In this document: piece after piece, positions 1 to 5,914 of the stretch
How positions within the stretch are numbered: the first letter of the stretch is position 1
How the letters are laid out: each line of letters starts with the position of its first letter
NCBI GenBank assembly: GCA_903896775.1
Contig: CAITZE010000300.1
Location: forward strand, 1 to 10,048
Direction: 5' to 3'
Length of the DNA: 10,048 nt
From: an uncultured bacterium
GTDB taxonomy: Bacteria > Pseudomonadota > Alphaproteobacteria > Rhodospirillales > Rhodospirillaceae
Translations under genes and position numbers: made by a program
The notes under the pieces: generated by a model
What the model was told of the DNA's origin: nothing
The model's input: only the letters and a program-made list of their open reading frames with translations
Database searches by the model: none

Positions 1-384
1 ATTTTGACCGACTACCGCGATGCGCACCGTCGCATTCTGCCGCCAAAATATTTTCCAAGCCTTGAAATCACGAAAGGCGGCCAAGGTGCGGGCACAGAGC
101 TAAAGGTCGCCACGCGGTTCTTTGGCAAGACGCAGACTCTGCGCATGATTGTCGCTGAGCCTCAGGCGGGTACGATCCTGACAGAAACCGATATGGATAC
201 CGGCCTCGTAACGACGTTTACGGTAACGGCGCAAACGTCGACAATCACGTGCGTTACAATCGAGACGGTTTGGGCAAGTCAGCCTGGTTTTGCCGGCTTT
301 CTCGAAAAACTGCTTATGCCTGGACAGATGCAGCGCATGTACCGCGAAGAGTTGGCATTGCTGGATGCAGCCGCCAAAACTTAA
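1..384 (+). CDS. SRPBCC-family protein, C-terminal part (5' end outside window)
   Basis: The reading frame is open from the first base and ends at a TAA at 382-384, giving about 127 residues. There is no Met codon near the left edge, so the true start lies upstream; whole SRPBCC proteins are usually about 150 residues, so perhaps 20-30 are missing. The pattern fits the START-like helix-grip fold: a short N-terminal helix with PPKYFPSLEI, then a Gly-rich turn and alternating strands (GTELKVATRFFGKTQTLRMI, GTILTETD, LVTTFTVTA, TCVTIETVW), then a long C-terminal amphipathic helix (MQRMYREELALLDAAAK). Proteins of this family bind lipids or other hydrophobic ligands, or act as polyketide cyclases. 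Nothing visible identifies the ligand. It converges with the histidine kinase gene, and the two stop codons overlap. The family call rests on fold pattern only and is moderately sure. Confidence 0.65.
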   Translation: MLTDYRDAHRRILPPKYFPSLEITKGGQGAGTELKVATRFFGKTQTLRMIVAEPQAGTILTETDMDTGLVTTFTVTAQTSTITCVTIETVWASQPGFAGFLEKLLMPGQMQRMYREELALLDAAAKT

Positions 385-1787
385 GCCGGCTCAAACACCC
401 TAATCACGCGGTTGGCCGGCAGCGTAAGCACGGCTGTTGTGCCGTGTTCGTCGCTGGTGATTTCCAATGTACCGCCGTGCGCTTGCGCAAAACCGAGCGC
501 CATCGGTAAACCAAGTCCAATGCCCTGTTCCTGCCGCGTGGACATGTCGTCGATTTGGGCGAAGGGAATGTTCGCTTGTTTGAGCCGCTCCGGCGAGATC
601 CCCGGCCCCGTGTCGCGCACTGTCACAGTGATTGCGCCATCTGCGACTTGCGCAGCAGTAAGCTCGATATTCCCACCGGACGGCGTATTTTTTATGGCGT
701 TGTCCAAAAGATTTAGAAGAATCTGTCTTAGCTTTTGTTTGTCGCAGCGAATCAAAGCGCGTTCGAATGGCGCAGATTGTCGCAGGGTTATCCCAACCTT
801 AGCCGCGTAACCGCCAACCATTCCGACAACGTCTCGCAGGACGTCGGCCAAATTTACGTCGTCTTCTTCAAGATACAAAGGCTTTCCGGCTTGCAAGCGA
901 CCGATGTGCAGGAAGTTGGTGGCGAGCGAAAGCAGGAAGCGCACACTCGCGCGAATTTCAGTGACGATCTTTTGGTCGTTTTCCGGCAGTTTATTTTCGG
1001 CGCGCAGCAACAGCATGTCGGTGTTGGTCATCACTTTACTCAGCGGTTCATGTAGAACGCGGCCAAGATAATTTAACAGATCTCCTTTGAATTTATCGGC
1101 GCGTTCGGTCTTGGCGTTGGCTTCGGTAAGTTCCATCAGCATGGCGCTGCGGATTGCCATGTTGCGGTTGGCCAGCATGAAGTAAGCCCCCATGACGCCG
1201 GCAAAAAGCGCCAGCAGCGCGCCGAACAGCAAGATCGTGAGCTGCGTCATCTCCTCCATCTCGGTGGAGCGGACCTTGAAAAGCCGTTCTTCTTCGTCAA
1301 GCATCTGATCGACGGTCGAGCGAATGGCATTTGCAGCAGCGCGCGTAGCACCCGACCGGTAATCCTCGGTCGCGGCCGAGATATCTATATCCTTGTTTTG
1401 GCCGATGCCGTCTTTGAGCTGATCGATTTTATCATTGATGATACGGTTCAACCCGTCTGCGCGCGAACGCTGCATAGGGTTGTCGGTTACCAGATCTTGA
1501 ACTTCTTTGATTTCGTCGTGCAGCCGTGTGACGGCGGCAAAATAGTCGTTCAAATAAATATCGTTTTTGGTGAGCAGATACCCGCGTTGCGCGGACTCGG
1601 CATCGAGAAGATACGTCAGTGAATCCTGCAGGGCGTAGCGCACGTCATGGGTGTGATCGACCCACTTCTGGGCGTCGCGTACGCGCGCGATCTGCAGATA
1701 AAGGATGACGGTCGCCGCCACCAGGTAAAGGCCCAGTGCGATAATCCCAAAGCGAACGACGGATTCAAAACGGCTCGTAGTCTTCAT
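381..1787 (-). CDS. CHASE3-domain sensor histidine kinase
   Basis: This is a 468-residue membrane sensor kinase. Residues 12-32 form the first membrane helix. Residues about 40-178 are a CHASE3 sensory domain with the typical AESAQRGYLLT motif at 63-73. Residues 182-206 form a second helix, so the CHASE3 domain should face the periplasm. A dimerization/phosphoacceptor helix follows, with the likely phospho-His at H246. The ATPase domain (about 345-460) has an N-box (LLDNAIKNTPSGG, N363), a G1 box (DTGPGISP, 392-399), an F-box (IPFAQID) and a G2 box (GIGLGL, 422-427). The H-box reads LHEPLSK instead of the usual SHELRTP. The start ATG is preceded by a weak G-rich stretch (TTGGGGGCTC). It lies 108 bp downstream of bpt on the same strand, with weak hairpins between, so it may have its own transcript. 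No response regulator is adjacent. The signal and partner are unknown; the class is nearly certain. Confidence 0.95.
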   Translation of the reverse strand: MKTTSRFESVVRFGIIALGLYLVAATVILYLQIARVRDAQKWVDHTHDVRYALQDSLTYLLDAESAQRGYLLTKNDIYLNDYFAAVTRLHDEIKEVQDLVTDNPMQRSRADGLNRIINDKIDQLKDGIGQNKDIDISAATEDYRSGATRAAANAIRSTVDQMLDEEERLFKVRSTEMEEMTQLTILLFGALLALFAGVMGAYFMLANRNMAIRSAMLMELTEANAKTERADKFKGDLLNYLGRVLHEPLSKVMTNTDMLLLRAENKLPENDQKIVTEIRASVRFLLSLATNFLHIGRLQAGKPLYLEEDDVNLADVLRDVVGMVGGYAAKVGITLRQSAPFERALIRCDKQKLRQILLNLLDNAIKNTPSGGNIELTAAQVADGAITVTVRDTGPGISPERLKQANIPFAQIDDMSTRQEQGIGLGLPMALGFAQAHGGTLEITSDEHGTTAVLTLPANRVIRVFEPA

Positions 1788-1864
1788 GAGCCCCCAACCC
1801 AGTTAACAAGCCGTGCCCACTCAAATGGTTTTCAGATTGTTACACAAGAGAAAATGCGCAGGAG

Positions 1865-1885
1865 AAAATGGAGGGTTGGCACCCT
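1865..1885 (-). terminator. possible weak terminator after bpt
   Basis: On the minus strand, just after the bpt stop, AGGGT (1885-1881) and ACCCT (1876-1872) form a perfect 5-bp stem with a GCCA loop. Two Cs and an A follow, then TTTT (1868-1865). The stem is short and the T-run is only four, so it would be a weak intrinsic terminator or a pause site between bpt and the kinase gene. Confidence 0.3.
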
Positions 1886-1890
1886 ACGAG

Positions 1891-1906
1891 CGGCTTTATA
1901 AAGCCG
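1891..1906. repeat. perfect 16-bp palindrome over the bpt stop codon
   Basis: CGGCTTTATAAAGCCG is its own reverse complement and contains the bpt stop codon (TAA, minus strand 1898-1896). The flanks GAGC (1888-1891) and GCTC (1907-1910) can extend the pairing if one base bulges. It could be an RNA hairpin at the end of bpt acting with the adjacent small stem-loop, or a protein-binding site. No T-run follows it directly, so by itself it is not a standard terminator. Confidence 0.45.
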
Positions 1907-2660
1907 GCTCTAGTCCGTGCGCGATAGCCTCGCGGTCCGTGACCAAAAGAGGTGCCCAGCCGCTGGCGCCCAAGGTTTCCAAGGGTTGGAAGCGGGCCTT
2001 GTAGGCCATCTTGGCGCTGTCGCTGATCCAATAGCCTAAATACACGTAGGGGAGATTCAGTCTGCGCGCCTGTTCGATCAGCCACAGCACGACGTAATTG
2101 CCAAGGCCGTCGCGCACACCATTGGCTTCGAAAAAACTGTAAACAGCCGAGAGGCCGTCGGTCGTGCGGTCGGTAAGGCAGACGGCGGTCAGCACACCGG
2201 CACGGTCGCGGTATTCGACTAGGAACGTGTCGATGGGGCTGTCTTCCACCATCGCGCTGTATTCGTAAAAGCCCATCAGCGCCATATCGCTGCCGGCGTG
2301 GCGCGATTGCTGATAGCGCGCAAACAATTCGTATTGTTCGGTGGTGGCGCGGGCAGGGACCTTGATCGCGATCAGATCCTGATTCTGTTTCCACTGCCGG
2401 CTGAGAGAACGCCGGCGTTTGAAATCCTTCGCGACCACGCGCACGGGTACGCAAGCCTTGCAGCCAGGGCAGGCCGGGGCATAGGCAATCGAGTGGCTGC
2501 GGCGGAAGCCGGAACGGGCGAGCGCTTCATGCAGCGTCTCGGCGCCGGGCCCAGAGAGTTCGGTGACGAGCTTGCGTTCCAGGCGGTCAGGCAAATAGGG
2601 ACACGGCAGCGGCGCCGTGGTGAAGAAGAATTGCGGACGCTTGAGTGGGGTCTGGTCCAT
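1896..2660 (-). CDS. bpt: aspartate/glutamate leucyltransferase (Bpt/Ate family)
   Basis: This 254-residue protein belongs to the aminoacyl-tRNA-protein transferases, which add a destabilizing amino acid to the N-terminus of proteins and mark them for ClpAP degradation through the N-degron pathway. Bacterial Bpt uses leucyl-tRNA and accepts N-terminal Asp or Glu; eukaryotic ATE1 uses arginyl-tRNA. The N-terminal domain has PCPYLPDRLERK (19-30) and the cysteine cluster ACPGCKACVPVR (63-74; C64, C67, C70), which with C20 matches the conserved Cys set of the family. The C-terminal GNAT-like domain has SRHAGSDM (119-126) and the signature LGYWISDSAKMAYK (208-221). Length and both ends fit Bpt. 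It lies 71 bp downstream of the motB remnant on the same strand and 108 bp upstream of the kinase gene. The choice of leucyl over arginyl transfer is inferred from the bacterial family, not visible in the sequence. Confidence 0.95.
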   Translation of the reverse strand: MDQTPLKRPQFFFTTAPLPCPYLPDRLERKLVTELSGPGAETLHEALARSGFRRSHSIAYAPACPGCKACVPVRVVAKDFKRRRSLSRQWKQNQDLIAIKVPARATTEQYELFARYQQSRHAGSDMALMGFYEYSAMVEDSPIDTFLVEYRDRAGVLTAVCLTDRTTDGLSAVYSFFEANGVRDGLGNYVVLWLIEQARRLNLPYVYLGYWISDSAKMAYKARFQPLETLGASGWAPLLVTDREAIAHGLEPAL

Positions 2661-2671
2661 GCTAAGGGCTT

Positions 2672-2700
2672 AGAATGGCGGGCGGGGGGCGCTCTGGCAA
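2672..2700 (-). promoter_or_regulatory. candidate promoter for bpt
   Basis: On the minus strand, TTGCCA (2700-2695, five of six to the -35 consensus) is followed by a 17-bp C-rich spacer and CATTCT (2677-2672, three of six to the -10 consensus). Transcription would start only about five bases before the bpt ATG, so the message would be nearly leaderless. A separate bpt promoter would matter because the motB remnant upstream has lost its own 5' region. The -10 match is poor. Confidence 0.25.
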
Positions 2701-2731
2701 GTCCAACTCGTCGCCATTTTGTAACCTCTAA

Positions 2732-3442
2732 TCAGGGTTTTGGCGCCGGTTCGAGGCTTTCGCCCGTCGCCGCATCCGTAGGCTGTGTCGCGCTGGCCTT
2801 CTCAAGGAAACGCGGCAAGCGGTCGAAATCCTCAGTTTTGGTATTATCGGCCCGCAACAGAACGATCGACACGCGCCGGTTTCGCGGCGAGCGGATTTGC
2901 CCCTTATCAACGGGTTCGCGATCAGAGACGCCAACAACCTTATTGATTTGCCGGTCATCCATACCGCCTTCCAACAGCGCACGCCGGGTCGCGAGCGCAC
3001 GGTCGGAGGACAACTCCCAATTGGTATAACCCGAAGGGTCAACCGCATTGGAGGGATCGGTATGGCCGGTGATGCTGATCTTATTGGGCATTTTGCGGAT
3101 CACCTTCGCGACCTGCGCCAACAGATCCTTGCTGCGCGGGAAAAGATTGGCGCTGCCGGGTGAGAACATGTCGACTTTGTCTTGATCCATAATCTGGATG
3201 CGGATGCCTTCGGGCGTGTTGTCCACCATCAAACTGTTGGCCAGGGGCGCCAGATCAGGCACGCCGCTGATGGTTTGCTTCAACTCCTGCGCCACTTGCT
3301 CGAATTGCTTTTGGTCTTTGGCTTCCTGAGCACCTTGAGCCGCGGCGTCCTGGTCGGCGGCGCCTTGATTAGGATCGGTCATGGATGAACCGCCGGAGCC
3401 GATAGAGGGCGGCGGCAACACCACGGCAGCGGTAGCACCCAA
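2732..3442 (-). pseudogene. motB: motB remnant: C-terminal peptidoglycan-binding half only
   Basis: The frame encodes the C-terminal two thirds of an alphaproteobacterial MotB, the flagellar stator subunit. Numbered from the TTG at 3442, residues 8-14 are the VLPPPSI linker, and residues 43-90 are the segment before the OmpA domain with TPEGIRIQIMDQD. The OmpA/MotB domain has ITGHTDPS (124-131), TNWELSSDRA (140-149) and SPRNRRVSIVL (185-195), which contain the conserved peptidoglycan-contact residues. The MotB N-terminus, meaning the basic cytoplasmic tail, the single membrane helix with the proton-binding Asp, and the plug, is absent. The frame continues back only to 3454, and an in-frame TGA stands at 3457-3455. 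Beyond lies the oppositely oriented permease gene, and no frame there encodes MotB-like sequence. Without its membrane helix it cannot form a stator. A soluble OmpA-like fragment from a TTG, GTG or later ATG start is conceivable, but no export signal is visible. Confidence 0.85.
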
Positions 3443-3444
3443 TT

Positions 3445-3451
3445 GGGGGGG
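3445..3451 (+). promoter_or_regulatory. G-rich ribosome-binding site deciding the permease start
   Basis: Seven consecutive Gs end nine bases before the ATG at 3461. This supports that ATG over an in-frame TTG at 3443, which would place the G-run inside the coding region and add six residues before the typical FtsX-type N-terminus. The same G-run lies at the junction with the motB remnant. Confidence 0.5.
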
Positions 3452-3460
3452 AATTCAGGC

Positions 3461-5914
3461 ATGTTCCAAAATTATCTCGCGGCGGCGCTGCGGAATTTAG
3501 TGCGGAACAGATTATATGCCGCCATCAACATCGTCGGCCTCGCCGTGGGATTTACGGCCGCGCTGCTTATCGCGCTATTCGTGCGCGATGAGTTTTCCTA
3601 CGACAAATGGCTGCCTGATCACGAGCGTACGATGCTTGTGTCTATGACGAGCAGTTTCGCGACAGATGTCGATGATCTCGACTTTGTACCGCCCTATGTG
3701 AAGCAGATGATCGAAAGTGAAATTCCTGGCGTCGAGAAAGTTGTCCGGCTGGCTGGAGATTCGGTGAGTATTCGTCAAGGCGACATCGAATTCCAAGAAC
3801 AGATCTTTTCAGCCGATCCGGACCTATTCGATGTTTTGAAACTCCCGCTAATCGCGGGCGATCAAGCTTCAGCATTACAACAGCCTAATAGCGTGATCAT
3901 TACGCGCGGCGTCGCGCGGAAATACTTCGGCACCGACGATGTGTTGGGCAAAACGATAGAGTTCAACCGAAAAGACTCCATGCGTATTACAGCGGTGATG
4001 GAGGATTTTCCGTCCAACACGCATATGAATTTTTCCATTATCGAGTCCGGCGTTACAGCGAGTTCCCGTTTGAGCCGCATATCGGCCTTTAACCCGGCTT
4101 CGGGTGCCGTCCCGCCGGTCGCCTTTACTTATGCTCAGCTCAAGAAGGGGGCATCGCCGGAAACATTCTCACGCGCGGTTGTTGATCTCAGTGAACGGCG
4201 GCAGGAATTTACTCAGCCTACCTTTAAATTGAGACTTTACGCTGCGCCGATTGCTGCAGTTCATTTACGTAACACCAGTCCCGTAAAATTCGAACGCAAC
4301 TTCTCCCAGAAACCAGCAGGTGACCCAGTCACAGCCTTGGGCATTCTCCTGGTAGGCTTATTGATCCTGATGGTCGCCAATATCAACTTCATCAATTTAG
4401 CAACTGAAACTGCGACGCGCCGCGCTATCGAGATCGGAGTACGTAAGATATCCGGAGCAGAACGTCGGCATCTCTTCTGGCAGTTTATTTGCGAGGCCGT
4501 CTTCTACGTAGCAGCCGCCATGACCTTGGCATTGATCTGCGCCAATCTGATACTACCCAGCTTCAACGCTCTGCTCGGACGGAGTATATCGTTTGGCTTC
4601 AATCCGCTGTTCATCGCGGGAATTGCAATAACCGTTTCTGGGGTGGGATTTGCGGCGGGCGCTTATCCGGCTGTTGTGTTGTCGGCGTTTAGGCCGATGC
4701 GAGTACTTAAGGGATTGAAGGAAAATCCTCGTAAAACTGGGCCGCGAAGGTTTCTGGTCATCGCTCAGTTTTCGGTATTGATTGCAGTTGCCGTCGTCGT
4801 AGCAACTGTCTACGCGCAGCTGCGCTACGCCATGAATGAAAGTCTCCGCTTTGACAAAGACCAGGTCATGGAGATTACGACGCCGTGCGAAACGGCCTTC
4901 ACGTCAGAAGTTCGTAAATTGCCGGGTGTGACTAAATCGGCCTGCTCTTTATTCTCAGTCTTAAAGAAATTCCGACCTACCAAGGCGATGGCACCCGACG
5001 GCCACATCATCAATCCAAGGATGACAATCATCAACTTTGGTTATTTCGAACTTTTCGGAATTGAGCCTCTAGCTGGGCGGCTATTTTCGCCGTATTTCGG
5101 GAGCGATTCCGCGCCGGCTGACACAGAATCGCCGGGACAGCCGCCGGTGATCATCAACGAATCGCTCATGCGCGAACTGGGATACGCCACACCATTCGCC
5201 GCTGTAGGTCAATCCATCCGTTGGCAACGCCAGAAGCCCCCATCTAAAGCAGATCTTAATGGAATGAATTTCACAGATGACCGTGCGTCAGAAATCATCG
5301 GCGTGGTGCCCGATTTTTCCAAAGGCACGGTTCAGGATGCCACTCCGCCGGAAATTTTTTGGATTGATCCACGGCAGAATCGTATTCTCACCGTTAAACT
5401 AGCCAAAGATAATGTGCCTGAGACTGTGGCGGCGATTGACGCCGCATGGAAGAAGTTTGGAGATCCCCGTCCCATTACGCGCACGTTTCTCAATCAATCA
5501 GTGGAAGATCGATACCGCGACCTGACGCGGCAAATGTTGATATTGGCGAGCATGGCATTAGTAACCATTTTCATCGCGGCACTAGGCCTTTTTGGGCTCT
5601 CTGCATTGCTAGCTGAGCAACGCACAAAGGAAATCGGTGTGCGTAAAGCAATGGGAGCACGGAATAGCGATGTATTACAGCTCCTTTTATGGCAGTTCAC
5701 CAAGCCGGTATTGTGGGCCAACATGGTTGCTTGGCCGACCGCATACTTCTTGTTGAAGCGCTGGCTCCAGGGGTTTGCGGATCACATTGCGCTCTCGCCA
5801 TGGATATTTATCGGTACATCGATGGTAGCCATTGTGATCGCCATCGTTACTGTCGCGGGACATGCACTCCTTGTCGCTCGTGCGCAACCGGTCACCGCGC
5901 TTCGTTACGAATAG
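3461..5914 (+). CDS. ABC transporter permease, double MacB/FtsX type
   Basis: This is an 817-residue membrane protein of the MacB/SalY permease class. Numbered from the ATG at 3461, residues 1-20 (FQNYLAAALRNLVRNRLYA) are the usual amphipathic start, followed by a first membrane helix (21-41). A MacB-like periplasmic domain spans about 50-285. The first FtsX domain spans about 290-410 and includes EIGVRKISGA (324-333). A further helix lies at 431-451 and a second periplasmic domain at about 460-685. The second FtsX domain spans about 690-810 and includes EIGVRKAMGA (724-733). The ending VTALRYE is typical of the class. Such permeases pair with a separate ATPase and work in efflux, lipoprotein handling or peptide and antibiotic resistance. 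No Walker motifs are present and no ATPase gene is adjacent. Hand-sampled GC is about 50%, lower than the acylase and rpiB. It starts beside the truncated motB and its stop abuts the acylase stop. The substrate is unknown. Confidence 0.93.
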   Translation: MFQNYLAAALRNLVRNRLYAAINIVGLAVGFTAALLIALFVRDEFSYDKWLPDHERTMLVSMTSSFATDVDDLDFVPPYVKQMIESEIPGVEKVVRLAGDSVSIRQGDIEFQEQIFSADPDLFDVLKLPLIAGDQASALQQPNSVIITRGVARKYFGTDDVLGKTIEFNRKDSMRITAVMEDFPSNTHMNFSIIESGVTASSRLSRISAFNPASGAVPPVAFTYAQLKKGASPETFSRAVVDLSERRQEFTQPTFKLRLYAAPIAAVHLRNTSPVKFERNFSQKPAGDPVTALGILLVGLLILMVANINFINLATETATRRAIEIGVRKISGAERRHLFWQFICEAVFYVAAAMTLALICANLILPSFNALLGRSISFGFNPLFIAGIAITVSGVGFAAGAYPAVVLSAFRPMRVLKGLKENPRKTGPRRFLVIAQFSVLIAVAVVVATVYAQLRYAMNESLRFDKDQVMEITTPCETAFTSEVRKLPGVTKSACSLFSVLKKFRPTKAMAPDGHIINPRMTIINFGYFELFGIEPLAGRLFSPYFGSDSAPADTESPGQPPVIINESLMRELGYATPFAAVGQSIRWQRQKPPSKADLNGMNFTDDRASEIIGVVPDFSKGTVQDATPPEIFWIDPRQNRILTVKLAKDNVPETVAAIDAAWKKFGDPRPITRTFLNQSVEDRYRDLTRQMLILASMALVTIFIAALGLFGLSALLAEQRTKEIGVRKAMGARNSDVLQLLLWQFTKPVLWANMVAWPTAYFLLKRWLQGFADHIALSPWIFIGTSMVAIVIAIVTVAGHALLVARAQPVTALRYE

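Noticed and set aside
1840..2454. A 204-codon open frame on the minus strand
   Set aside because: It overlaps bpt in another frame and encodes an Arg- and Pro-rich sequence with no motif; bpt explains the region.
2677..2691. A G-quadruplex-like run (GGCGGGCGGGGGGCG)
   Set aside because: It has only three separated G-tracts, one of just two bases, and can be explained by local GC bias; it is too weak to call.
2298..3029. A 243-codon open frame on the plus strand
   Set aside because: It lies antisense to bpt and the motB remnant, both of which carry clear family motifs. Its own protein is rich in Arg, Gly and Ala with no recognizable domain, as expected of a shadow frame in GC-rich DNA.
3443..3460. 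A TTG start for the permease at 3443
   Set aside because: It would place the G-rich ribosome-binding site inside the gene, and the FtsX-type N-terminus begins naturally at the ATG at 3461.
3443..5914. The permease segment as a transposon or insertion sequence
   Set aside because: No transposase, terminal inverted repeats or target-site duplication could be seen at its ends.
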